A stretch of DNA of 64,000 bases from JANQGH01 sp039177555 (GTDB lineage: Bacteria > Pseudomonadota > Alphaproteobacteria > DSM-16000 > Inquilinaceae). The stretch spans positions 1-64,000 of the forward strand of contig JBCDFV010000005.1 of the NCBI GenBank assembly GCA_039177555.1, read 5' to 3'. The notes under the pieces were generated by a model, which had not been told where the DNA came from, searched no databases, and was given only the letters and a program-made list of their open reading frames with translations. The translations under genes and the position numbers were made by a program. This document shows, piece by piece, positions 44,906 through 53,570 of this stretch (position 1 is the first letter of the stretch; every line of letters starts with the position of its first letter).

Positions 44906-45250
44906 CCGCGTCGCGTCGCTTGCTCCGGTGTTCCTGATGGAACGCCCCTGTATCGTATACAAAGAGAGTAGGGCCGCGTACCCTGCCTTGCGATCAATGG
45001 CGGACGCTCTCGATCGGCTTCTAGATCGGCAGAGGTCCACAATTAATCAATCTTTTTAAATATTTATATCCCTATTTGGATTGCGCGATGTGGTCAGTCT
45101 GTGGCGAGATTTGGCTTGCCAAACTGATTGAGAGATGCTCCATATTGTATACGTTCTAGTGTTGATTAGTGCGCAAACGTTATGGCGACTCCGTCGTCGA
45201 CCTTGTGTTCCGATCATCTCGAACCAGGCGCAGCGTCAGGGAAGCCAATC
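44906..45250. other. Intergenic region between the ECF41 operon and the hydrolase
   Basis: About 345 bp without a gene. It has a strongly AT-rich block (45040-45075) that could hold a promoter for the rightward hydrolase gene. Two inverted copies of a 9-mer, CGTATACAA (44954-44962) and TTGTATACG (45145-45153), are possible operator half-sites for a GntR- or TetR-type protein (inference). Confidence 0.4.
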
Positions 45251-46078
45251 ATGCCGATCGCGACGATCAACGACCACCAGATGTACTACGAGATCCATGG
45301 TGAGGGACCACCGCTGTTGCTGATGGGCGGTTGGGGCACATACTGCCATGGCGCGCATTATCATCTGCCGCGCGGCCTCACCGACCACTATCGGGTCGTG
45401 ATCTTCGATCATCGCGGCATCGGCGAGTCCGACGACGACCTGACAGTTACCCCCAGCATGCGCCTTTATGCCGACGACGCGGCTGGGCTGCTTGAACATC
45501 TGGGCCTTACCGATGTGCATTTGATCGGCCTGGTCGGCATGGGTGCGTGCATCAGCCAGGAGTTGGCGATCAACCGGCCGGATCTGGTGCGTAGCATGAC
45601 CAACCTGGCCGCCTGGGCGCGGCCCGACGCCTTGTTTACCGACCAGATCGAAATGCTGCGCGACGTCCATCGGGATATGGGCTGGGAGGCGTTTCAGAAG
45701 CTGGTATGCGTCCTGTCGCTGGAGCCGGAATTCTACCTGGCGAACCGGGACCGTGTTCTGGGGCCGCAGGGGCCGTGGCGCGAGGTCAACGGTCGGTTCG
45801 AGGCCCACAGCCGGCTGATCGATGCCTGCCTGGCGCACGACACACTCGACCGGCTGCCCAGCGTCTCCGCACCGACCCTGATCGTACACTGCCCCCTTGA
45901 CCAGGTGACCGGCCCGCGCCTGACCGTTCCCATCGCCAAGGCCATTCCCGGCGCCCGTGAGGTGACCTTGGAAGGGGCAGCGCACGTGATCGCGGGCCGG
46001 GAGTTGCGGGGCAGGTTCGCCAAGGTCCTGCTGGATTTCCTGCACGAGGTCGATGCAGCGCAGGCGCAGTCGGCATGA
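45251..46078 (+). CDS. Alpha/beta-hydrolase-fold protein lacking the nucleophile serine
   Basis: This 275-residue protein has the alpha/beta-hydrolase fold: EIHGEGPPLLLMGGWG (oxyanion region), VVIFDHRGIGESD, HLIGLVGMGAC at the nucleophile elbow, and late PLDQVTG and GAAHVIAG carrying Asp and His. At the elbow the expected Ser is replaced (GLVGMG instead of GxSxGG). A conventional hydrolase is therefore unlikely, unless the Cys two residues later takes part. Its TGA overlaps the CoA-transferase ATG by 4 bp, so it probably works on the same acyl substrate. The ATG at 45251 is chosen by family start. Confidence 0.8.
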   Translation: MPIATINDHQMYYEIHGEGPPLLLMGGWGTYCHGAHYHLPRGLTDHYRVVIFDHRGIGESDDDLTVTPSMRLYADDAAGLLEHLGLTDVHLIGLVGMGACISQELAINRPDLVRSMTNLAAWARPDALFTDQIEMLRDVHRDMGWEAFQKLVCVLSLEPEFYLANRDRVLGPQGPWREVNGRFEAHSRLIDACLAHDTLDRLPSVSAPTLIVHCPLDQVTGPRLTVPIAKAIPGAREVTLEGAAHVIAGRELRGRFAKVLLDFLHEVDAAQAQSA

Positions 46079-47307
46079 GCAGCCAGGCTGAGAGTGAGGG
46101 CCGCACCAGCGGGCCCTTGGCCGGCGTGCGTGTAATCGAGATGGGCCAGCTTCTCGCCGGGCCGTTTGTCGGCTCGCGGCTGGCCGATTTCGGGGCGGAG
46201 GTCATCAAGGTCGAGGCGCCGGGCAAGGGCGACCCGATGCGCGAATGGGGCCATCACCGCTACGAGGGCAAGTGCCTGTGGTGGCCGGTGCTGGCGCGCA
46301 ACAAAAAGAGCGTGACCGCGAACCTGCGTGATCCGAGGGGCCGCGACCTCGTGCTCCGGCTGCTGGAGACCGCCGACGTGCTGGTCGAGAATTTCAAGCC
46401 GGGCACGTTGGAGAAGTGGGGTCTTGGCCCCGGCGCCCTGCACGCGATCAATCCGGGGCTGATCATCGCCCGGGTGTCGGGCTACGGCCAGACCGGCCCC
46501 TATGCCGAAAAGCCCGGTTTTGCCAGTGTGGGCGAGGCGTTGGGCGGTATCCGCTACATCAACGGTTTTCCCGACACGCCGCCGCCGCGCTTCGGCATCT
46601 CGCTCGGCGATACGCTGACGGGCCTGTTTGCGACCCAGGGCGTTCTCATGGCGCTTTACTGGCGTGATGCTGGGGGCGGCGGCAAGGGGCAGGTGATCGA
46701 CGCGGCGATCACGGAGAGCTGCTTTTCGATGCTTGAGAGTACCTTGCCGGAATACGACAAGCTCGGCGTCATCCGCAAACCCTCAGGCACCGGCTTGGCG
46801 AACGTATCGCCGTCGAACATCTTTCCGACGCGCGAGGGCAAGTACATCGTCATCGCCGCCAACCTCGACACCATGTTCCGCCGTCTTTGCGAGGCCATGG
46901 AGCGCCCCGAGTTGGCCGATGATCCGTTGTACAGCGATCACAAGGCGCGGGGCGAGAACGCCGCACAACTGGACGGCCTGATTGCCGAGTGGAGCGTCCA
47001 GTTTTCGATGTCCGAACTCACCGAGCGCCTGGAGCGGCACGGCGTCGTCTGCGGCCCGATCTACGCGATCGACGACATCGCCCAGGATCCCCACTTCCAG
47101 GCCCGCGACATGGTCATGAGAATGCCCGACCCGCGCTTCGGCGACATCGCGGTGCCCGGCATCGCGCCCAAGCTCTCAGAGACACCAAGCGAGATTGCCT
47201 GGCTGGGGCCGGACGAGATCGGCGGTCACAATCAGGCTATCTATCGGGATGAACTGAAGCTGAGCGACGCGGAGCTCGCGAAGCTACAGGCCGACAGGGT
47301 CATTTGA
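46075..47307 (+). CDS. CaiB/BaiF-family (class III) CoA-transferase
   Basis: This 410-residue CoA-transferase has the class III signatures GVRVIEMGQLLAGPFVGSRLADFGAEVIKVE, RNKKSVTANLRDPRG, VLVENFKPGTLEKWGLG and SGYGQTGPYAEKPG. The catalytic Asp is expected in ISLGDTLTG. The family moves CoA between carboxylic acids (oxalate, carnitine, benzylsuccinate and others). It overlaps the preceding serine-less alpha/beta protein by 4 bp, making a two-gene unit. An AraC regulator lies convergently downstream. The acid is not deducible. Confidence 0.92.
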   Translation: MSSQAESEGRTSGPLAGVRVIEMGQLLAGPFVGSRLADFGAEVIKVEAPGKGDPMREWGHHRYEGKCLWWPVLARNKKSVTANLRDPRGRDLVLRLLETADVLVENFKPGTLEKWGLGPGALHAINPGLIIARVSGYGQTGPYAEKPGFASVGEALGGIRYINGFPDTPPPRFGISLGDTLTGLFATQGVLMALYWRDAGGGGKGQVIDAAITESCFSMLESTLPEYDKLGVIRKPSGTGLANVSPSNIFPTREGKYIVIAANLDTMFRRLCEAMERPELADDPLYSDHKARGENAAQLDGLIAEWSVQFSMSELTERLERHGVVCGPIYAIDDIAQDPHFQARDMVMRMPDPRFGDIAVPGIAPKLSETPSEIAWLGPDEIGGHNQAIYRDELKLSDAELAKLQADRVI

Positions 47308-47503
47308 CCCCATCCTGACTTCTGCCGCGCTCCCTTGCCGACAGGGCCGAGAAACTGTCATTGGGACGAGGGGGGCTCCTTCGTCGAAATGCACTTTCGC
47401 GGATACTGCGTACCGGGCCTGATCGCCCAACAGGCCGAGACGGCGTTAGTGGTAGCTGCCGGCTTGCTGTTGACCTATGGACGAGAGTCTCAATTTCTCT
47501 TAC

Positions 47504-48535
47504 CTAAATGGCCTTCAGCCAACGCCCGAGACTGGCATCGCTATCCAGGTCATTGGCGGACAGCGTCTGCCAGCGGCTCGGTTTCGCTACGGTGTCGCCC
47601 GAACCCAAGACGACCGACGGCGGAACACCGAAGCGTTGGCGGAATAGCCGGCTGAAATGTCCCGGATCGTCGAAACCCCAACGACTGGCAACTTCTTGGA
47701 CCCGGCCGCGCGCGGGCGACGTGGACAGCAGCTGATGGAAGATGCGATCGAGCCGTCGTTGGGTGATGTAGCGGGCAACGCCGCCGGCCTCGGCGAAATC
47801 TCGATAGATCGACGCGCGAGACGCGCCAAACTCCTGGCAAAGACGCTCTACATTGAGCTCTGTGTCCGCGAGGTGTCTCTCAAGATAAGACCGCATCTCC
47901 GCGCGGCGTTCTGCCTGAAATTTTCGATTTGGGGTCCCCTCAGGAGACGCGGCTGTCAACAGGCCGCGTATCAGGCCGCAGAAGCCTTCTGCCACGGCAT
48001 TTGCGTCGACCTTCTGAAGGCTCGGCAACTGGTCCATCAGGGCGAGAAAGGTATCCGCCAGGAAGCGGCCGATCGCCGATTTGTTCGAGAACTTCATGTG
48101 GCTCGGGTGCCGTCCCGGATCGTAGCCAACGGCGTCGTGAGAGAAGACCGCGCCTGCGACGGCAGACGCCTCGGCGACGGAGTGAAACTCACGGGAAAAG
48201 TCGAAGATGTGGACCTCGCCAGGCATTATCGCCAAAGGCGTATCTGCAATGGTCCCCCGCATTGCGCCGCGGCGGTAGACTTGGAGAGACAGGTAGTTCG
48301 CGTTGCTGGCGTGGCGGGCGTTATGGCTGAAGGTTTGGTGCGAGAATGCGACTTCGGAAAAGATCAGATCGTCCAGCAGCCATGCTTTAACCTGTTCCTG
48401 GCCATTCTTGGCCTGCGAAAATGGCTCGACATCGTAAAAGGGGCGGATCTCTTCGCGCCAGGCGTCATAGCAGTGCCTCTTGCCGACGAGTTCAGCGTCC
48501 AGCCGGACGGAAGGAATATGGCTGTCCAGGATCAT
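47504..48535 (-). CDS. AraC-family transcriptional regulator
   Basis: This 343-residue regulator has an N-terminal AraC-binding-domain-14-like half (about 1-200, with MPGEVHIFDFSREF) and a C-terminal double HTH (about 225-330). In the second, VASRWGFDDPGHFSRLFRQRFGVPPS is the AraC signature. The ATG at 48535 gives a normal N-terminus; an upstream in-frame ATG at 48583 is also possible. It converges with the CoA-transferase gene, so regulation of that pair is possible but unproven. Confidence 0.9.
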   Translation of the reverse strand: MILDSHIPSVRLDAELVGKRHCYDAWREEIRPFYDVEPFSQAKNGQEQVKAWLLDDLIFSEVAFSHQTFSHNARHASNANYLSLQVYRRGAMRGTIADTPLAIMPGEVHIFDFSREFHSVAEASAVAGAVFSHDAVGYDPGRHPSHMKFSNKSAIGRFLADTFLALMDQLPSLQKVDANAVAEGFCGLIRGLLTAASPEGTPNRKFQAERRAEMRSYLERHLADTELNVERLCQEFGASRASIYRDFAEAGGVARYITQRRLDRIFHQLLSTSPARGRVQEVASRWGFDDPGHFSRLFRQRFGVPPSVVLGSGDTVAKPSRWQTLSANDLDSDASLGRWLKAI

Positions 48536-49003
48536 TGCGGGCCGAGGCCTCCTGTCGTCCTCACGAAAGCTCACCAACAGCATTCATTGCAGGGCCAACC
48601 ATAGGTGTCCGTTCAGAGGCTCGAATGGCTTGGGTGGCCTCTGCGGGACTTGCTGCGGCAGCACGGCGGCTGCTCACTCCGACGCTTATCCAATAAGCAC
48701 TCTGAGCCATCATATGCACGGTTAGGTGTTGCGAGCCACGCTCAAAAATTGAGCCTTCTGTTTGTAACCGCTCTGCATAATGAAGACCAATGTCGCCTTA
48801 AGTCAATGGAACGTCGCGAATACCGCTATTTTGAGAATTCCTGACATACGAGAAATCGCGCCGTTGCACAGGCCGTATGGTGGATTGGCGCGCCTGTCGC
48901 CCAAAGGCAGCTTCATCGCGAAGGGCGGGTGGAAGACTTTGGGAGCGCCGGCCCATCGTTACGATCATCGGGCTTGGGCCCGCAGGTCGCCAGGCTCTTG
49001 GAG
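48536..49003. other. Intergenic stretch upstream of araC-type gene
   Basis: About 470 bp in which no frame shows family resemblance or a proper ribosome site. It must hold the promoter for the leftward AraC gene. The composition becomes mixed, and the right part leads into the truncated HTH gene. I see no repeat or tRNA. Confidence 0.45.
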
Positions 49004-49398
49004 ATGGTTAGGAAGTCGCTCCCGAATGGCCGCAGCGCCAACCGCCGATTTATCCGTCTTCATGCCGGCATAACGGGATCTGATGCCTGCCAGGGCCTCA
49101 AACCGCTGCCTCGAGCGTTGCTTATCGAGATTTGGCGGCGCCACGACGGTTTCGACACTGGCAGGATTCCATACAGCGAGCGCGAGGGTGCCGCAGCACT
49201 CCACACCGGTCGCAACCAAATCCGTGCCGCGCTGAATGACCTGATTCAGCACGGGTTCATCGTCCGACATCAACAGGGGGCATTTAACGTCAACGACAGG
49301 AGGTCGCCGGAGTACTCGATTACAGCTGAAAACCTGTTTGATGGCACCCCGGCGACGCATGCGTATCGGCAGTGGCGATGGCCAGCATGCTCGCTTGA
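49004..49398 (+). pseudogene. Truncated winged-helix DNA-binding protein
   Basis: From about residue 10 the frame reads like a common alphaproteobacterial helix-turn-helix protein. It has FIRLHAGI, PRALLIEIWRRHDGFDTGRI, the HTH segment YSEREGAAALHTGRNQIRAALNDLIQHGFI, and ATHAYRQW near 49380. After that the frame has no stop and runs into the reverse strand of the ABC-exporter gene as far as 49747, so the natural end is missing. A recombination or deletion joint therefore lies near 49385-49400. The GGAG just before the ATG at 49004 makes that start plausible. The family is often near mobile elements. Confidence 0.6.
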
Positions 49399-51162
49399 TC
49401 ACGCTGAGGAATTCGATTGGCGGCCCACGAAGTCTGCGTACATCCCAGACTTGCGGATGAGCGTGTCATGTGTGCCGGATTCGACGATGTGTCCGTCCCC
49501 GAGGACCGGGATGCGATCGGCGCTTTTGATCGTTGAAAGCCGGTGCGCAATGACGATGCAGGTCCGTCCCCGTGTGGTCTTGTCGAGCGTCCGCTGCAGC
49601 ATTGCTTCGGTCGTCACGTCCACCGCCGATGTCGCCTCGTCAAGGACGAGGACGGGCGCGTCGCGAAGAAGCGCTCGGGCGATTGACAGCCGCTGCTTCT
49701 GGCCGCCGGAAAGCCGCACGCCGCGCTCGCCGACTCTGGTATCGTAGCCATTCGGGAGCCGCATTACGAAGTCATGCGCCTGTGCGGCTCGCGCGGCCGC
49801 CTCGATCTCTACGCGCGTCGCATCGGGTTTGCCGAAGGCGATGACCTCATGCACCGTCGCGTCGAAGAGGAAGACGTCCTGGCTGACCCGCGCGACGCTG
49901 ACCCTCAGGCCGTCCAGACGCAGGTCGCGCAGGTCCCGTCCGTCCAGTGTTATGCGACCTTTTTGCGGGTCGTGCAGGCGGGATAGCAGGGCGGAGATCG
50001 TGCTCTTGCCCGCCCCCGTGGGGCCAATGATTGCAATCCGTTCGCCGGGCATTGCCCGGAACGAGACGTCGCGCAGGACGGGCGCGTCGCCATAGCCGAA
50101 GGTCACGTGCTCGAAGGCGATCTCGCCCCGGACTGGCCGCGGATCGAGGGCGCCGGGCCGGTCCGCGATGGCCGGCTCGGTACGAAGAACGTCGTCGACA
50201 CGGCGCATTGCAGCCAGGCTCTTCTGCGTCGCCTCAGCGGCACCGACGAGCACGTAGAGGGGCTGGTAGAGCGCGGTGACGAACAGCAAGACGGCCACAA
50301 GGTCGGCAATTTCAACACTGCCTGCGGCTAGACCGGCCGCGCCCGACCAGACGACGAGCGCGATGGCGAGCCCTGTTGCCCCATCCACGGCAGGGTCGAA
50401 CCGTGCCATGAGCGTGCGGTTCCCGATCTCGCGGCGGGCCAGCCTGCGCGAGCCGCGCGACAGGGCGGTGCGCATGGTGCGCTCGCGCGCGAAGCTCTGG
50501 ATCTCGGCCATGCCGCCGATATGGTCTTGGACGTCTGCTGACAGCGCCGCGAACCGGGTGGATTCCTCGGCGAAGGCTGGCGCGATGCGTTGGGCTTGCC
50601 ACAGGATGTAGATCATTGCGACCGGCAGCGGCAGGACGGCCGCCAGCGCAAGCGGTGGTGCGATGACCATCGCCAGGACAAACACGCCGATCGCGACCAC
50701 GGCCGCCGAGACGAAGCCGTAGACCGAGTCCGCCAGAAGCGGCTCCATGGTGTAGGTATCGTGGGTCACGCGGCTGACGAGCTCGCCCGACGGGCGGCCG
50801 GCGAACCAGGCGGGCGACATGCGCTGTATGTGGGCGTAGAGCGCAATGCGCGTGTCGTGACAGGTGCGAAACGCGACCACATGGCTCCAGTGGAAGATCG
50901 CAAAGGCAGCCAAGCTGCGCACCGCGTAGGACGCCACAACGCCCAGCGCCAGAAGCCCTATTCCAGCCACGACGCCAGCCTCGACCCGTGCCACGATTTC
51001 GCGGACGAAAAGTGGCCCGGCCAGTGTCGTGGCGGTTTGAACTGTGACGCAGGCAAAGACCAGAGCGATGAGCCGCCGGTAGCGGCGAAGCGGCGCAAGA
51101 GCCCGGAAGCCGAAGACGGGCCGCACGTCCCGTATCGGCCTTTCCTCGCGACCGTCGGTCAT
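49399..51162 (-). CDS. ABC exporter, half-transporter with fused ATPase (MsbA/ABCB type)
   Basis: This 587-residue protein has six membrane spans (about 30-310) and a C-terminal ATPase (about 345-580). Walker A is IIGPTGAGKST, the signature is RLSGGQKQRLSIARALL, Walker B is VLVLDEATSAVD and the switch His lies in IAHRLSTI. It probably works as a homodimer exporting a lipid, peptide or siderophore-like molecule. The 3' end abuts the truncated HTH gene. It follows the ExxE membrane protein gene and its small partner after 113 bp. The ATG at 51162 is by domain fit; the frame opens at 51234. Confidence 0.87.
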   Translation of the reverse strand: MTDGREERPIRDVRPVFGFRALAPLRRYRRLIALVFACVTVQTATTLAGPLFVREIVARVEAGVVAGIGLLALGVVASYAVRSLAAFAIFHWSHVVAFRTCHDTRIALYAHIQRMSPAWFAGRPSGELVSRVTHDTYTMEPLLADSVYGFVSAAVVAIGVFVLAMVIAPPLALAAVLPLPVAMIYILWQAQRIAPAFAEESTRFAALSADVQDHIGGMAEIQSFARERTMRTALSRGSRRLARREIGNRTLMARFDPAVDGATGLAIALVVWSGAAGLAAGSVEIADLVAVLLFVTALYQPLYVLVGAAEATQKSLAAMRRVDDVLRTEPAIADRPGALDPRPVRGEIAFEHVTFGYGDAPVLRDVSFRAMPGERIAIIGPTGAGKSTISALLSRLHDPQKGRITLDGRDLRDLRLDGLRVSVARVSQDVFLFDATVHEVIAFGKPDATRVEIEAAARAAQAHDFVMRLPNGYDTRVGERGVRLSGGQKQRLSIARALLRDAPVLVLDEATSAVDVTTEAMLQRTLDKTTRGRTCIVIAHRLSTIKSADRIPVLGDGHIVESGTHDTLIRKSGMYADFVGRQSNSSA

Positions 51163-51274
51163 TCCTGAACGGGATCGCTGGCCACGCAAGACGGGCAGAT
51201 GAATTCGTACTGCCCTTGGGTCAATCTTGCGCAAGCCAGGGGTGGCGAGGAAGAGGACAGTTCCATCTCTTGTC

Positions 51275-51493
51275 TCAGTCTTTCTGGCGATCGCTCGGAT
51301 AAAGAAGCGCCCAGGCGATCACCGCTCCATATCCAAGGGCGAGACCTACGGGCAGCAACCCGGCGGAAAGGGAAGGCACGATAAGGCCGAGGCCGATCGC
51401 GACAGCAGTCATAGCGAGCAGGCCAAGGTTGAGCCGTCGGTCAGCCCAGAACATCGCCGCGAGCTCGGAGAGGATATCGCGCAGGATGCTCAT
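51275..51493 (-). CDS. Small membrane protein, 72 aa
   Basis: A 72-residue protein with an amphipathic N-terminal helix (MSILRDILSELAAMF) and two membrane spans (about 22-42 and 46-65), ending with a charged tail. Its ATG overlaps the TGA of the ExxE membrane protein by 4 bp (ATGA), which strongly supports that it is real and a partner of that protein. I do not recognise the family. Confidence 0.72.
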   Translation of the reverse strand: MSILRDILSELAAMFWADRRLNLGLLAMTAVAIGLGLIVPSLSAGLLPVGLALGYGAVIAWALLYPSDRQKD

Positions 51494-52218
51494 CGTGGCC
51501 CCTCCGCTCGTCCCGGCCTTGGCCTCAGGATCCGGATCATGGCGCCGCCAAGAAGGGCGAAGTACGCGGCCAGGTAGGCCAGCGCCCAGTCGCCCCCCGG
51601 CCAGATCGCGCCTAGGCCCTCGGCGGTCCAGTAGGTGCCAAAAGCGGTCAACATCACGCCGGTCCAGAATTTCAGCGTGTTATCGGGAATGGCCGAGAGC
51701 GGGCGCCTGAGCGCGAATGCGCCCGAGAAGACGAGCCCACAAGCGACGATAGCGCCCCAGACGGCCGCTGGCAGGCTGTTCGTGCCGCCGAGCGCCAGAA
51801 CCACGAAGATCACTTCCAGCCCTTCAAGCAGCACCGCCTTGAAGGCTGCGACGCCAGCCACCCAGTCTGCCACACCCGGCCGGGCCAGTTCGTCACGTGC
51901 CACGCCGAACTCGGCGTCAAAATCGTGGCGGCTGGCGCGGCCGGTCGCGCGGAGGATCGACTTGCGCAGCCATCCCGCGCCAAAAAGCAGCAGAAGCAGC
52001 CCAACCACGAAATGCAACGCGTCTCGCGGAATTGCATCAACCAGTGGCCAGAGTGCCAGGACGAGCATTGTCAATAGACCGAAGCCCGCTGCCGCGCCAA
52101 TCAGCGCCGGTCGCCAGCCCCGCGCTGCCGCGACCGCCAAAAGCAGTGTCACGGTCTCCAAGGCCTCAACGACGCAGGCGAGGAAGGCGGCGAGAAAGAC
52201 GGCTGCCGACGCAGACAT
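51490..52218 (-). CDS. Membrane protein with FTR1-like ExxE motifs (COG4280-like)
   Basis: This 242-residue integral membrane protein has about seven spans. An acidic EALE in the first helix (residues 18-21) and an EGLE in a later helix (132-135, in VLLEGLEVIFVV) mirror the paired REGLE motifs of FTR1 iron permeases and related metal transporters. A cytoplasmic loop (about 85-115) is charged. Metal transport is inferred from these motifs and from the FTR1 gene 2.7 kb away. It overlaps its small partner by 4 bp and is preceded by a possible 77-residue gene at TGATG. The start may also be the GTG one codon earlier. Confidence 0.78.
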   Translation of the reverse strand: MSASAAVFLAAFLACVVEALETVTLLLAVAAARGWRPALIGAAAGFGLLTMLVLALWPLVDAIPRDALHFVVGLLLLLFGAGWLRKSILRATGRASRHDFDAEFGVARDELARPGVADWVAGVAAFKAVLLEGLEVIFVVLALGGTNSLPAAVWGAIVACGLVFSGAFALRRPLSAIPDNTLKFWTGVMLTAFGTYWTAEGLGAIWPGGDWALAYLAAYFALLGGAMIRILRPRPGRAEGPR

Positions 52219-52451
52219 CACGCGTTCTCTTGCCTCGCAGCTATCGCCTCGAAATCGCGGCTGTCGAGAAGGGGGGCGAAATCGACATTGCAGATGGCGA
52301 AGTGGACAGAGGCACTTTCCTGCCGAATGGCGTCCTTGCGACGACGGCAAAGGCCGGCCCGCACGATCTCATAGACCATGCCAGTCGTTTCGAATCGGAA
52401 CGCTTTCGCAGGCAGCTTTGGTCGCTGACGCGCGTCTGAAACGGTCGGCAT
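52218..52451 (-). CDS. Possible 77-residue protein coupled to the ExxE membrane protein
   Basis: A short frame ends in TGATG, sharing bases with the membrane-protein start, which is its best support. The protein has a basic centre with Cys-Arg-Arg-Arg and a C-terminal acidic stretch (LLDSRDFEAIAARQENA). There is no strong ribosome site and no family resemblance. The opposite strand is also open here, so coding is uncertain. Confidence 0.35.
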   Translation of the reverse strand: MPTVSDARQRPKLPAKAFRFETTGMVYEIVRAGLCRRRKDAIRQESASVHFAICNVDFAPLLDSRDFEAIAARQENA

Positions 52452-53322
52452 CTCGGTATCCGAATCTTGAATCTTAGCTTTCCCAATCTTGACTACATTA
52501 GTCGGTCTTTTACGGCAACGGTTGCATTGCGAGTTAACTCTCGATCGCGTTTTGAAATGCGATCCGGTGGTTGATGGATGGCGGCAGCGAGCTCCGTCAA
52601 GGTGACACGGCGCCAAACACGAGGCGTTACTTGTACCCGGTATGCGTCCAAGCTGGTCTCGTTGCCGCTTGCGGTCCAACGGCAGACGTGGGAGCCGCGA
52701 CCGACTGCGCAGTCAGGGTGGCGACCCGGCATGTCCAAACTGGACTAGGCAGGCAAAGGGGCGGTTTCAGCCTTTTGTGGCAAGCCGCAACTTGAAAAGC
52801 CCGCTGCTTTGCGTCCAAGCGTCCCCTTAGGCACGCGCCGTATCCTAGACAGTTCGACGTCCCGGCCTCGCCTGTAGCCCTTTGTCGTTGCTGCAATTAT
52901 CACAGTTAGCGACGCATAAAAACCGGATCGCGGATTGGAGGGCTTCCTTGGCGGTGGTTCGAAAAACCGCGTCCTGGCAATCACCGGGGCTAGCTTTCCC
53001 GTCACGAGTGGAGTAGCAAATGACAATTCGTTGCGACGACGCCGGCCTGTGCATTCGGGCTTTCGGATGGTGTTTTGTCGTACGTTGGTCAGTCAATCCG
53101 CTGCCCGAGGCAGCAATCACGCACTTGCATAATCGCCGGGCCAACGATTGAAATTGACGCAGTGGCTGGTCGTCCGATGTCGCTCAGGAGTGCTTTGGCC
53201 GATACTTCTGGATTCTGGAGATTAGACTCACTCTAAATATCCGACTAACACGATCAGATTTTAGCCACGTTGGCTTGTGCCTTCGATAGCCGTTCATCTC
53301 CCCCAACCGAGACACGGGACCC
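52452..53322. other. 870 bp gene-free stretch
   Basis: No frame on either strand has both a ribosome site and protein-like composition. The part at 52440-52560 is AT-richer and probably holds the leftward promoter of the membrane-protein operon. The rest (52600-53300) may be decayed DNA, since it borders the siderophore-transport relic. I see no Fur box, tRNA or transposase motif here. Confidence 0.45.
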
Positions 53323-53570
53323 GTGGCTATCGATGACGACCTGGCATATCAACGCACCGCACGAGCCGGCTCGGCTATAGCCAAAGTGGGCTTGATCGCA
53401 GAGCGCGTGAGCGCCGGCTACAACGGCACCGCGATCGTCAAGACGTTCGACTTCGTCGCCCATGCGGGTGAACTGACCGCGCTGATCGGGCCAAACGGAT
53501 GCGGCAAGTCGACGGCCCTGAAGGCGATGGCCCGGGTTCTACCGATCCGGCCGCCGCTCAAGACACGCGG
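53323..53570 (+). pseudogene. N-terminal fragment of a FecE/FhuC-type siderophore ATPase
   Basis: About 75 residues read as the start of an iron-siderophore ABC ATPase: LIAERVSAGYNGTAIV, then HAGELTALIGPNGCGKST with an intact Walker A, then ALKAMARVL. After this the ATPase ends abruptly in a stop at 53577; the signature motif, Walker B and about 180 residues are missing. In the next frame the mature start of a binding protein begins at about 53550. A deletion has therefore removed the rest of the ATPase, the permease and the signal peptide. Confidence 0.8.
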
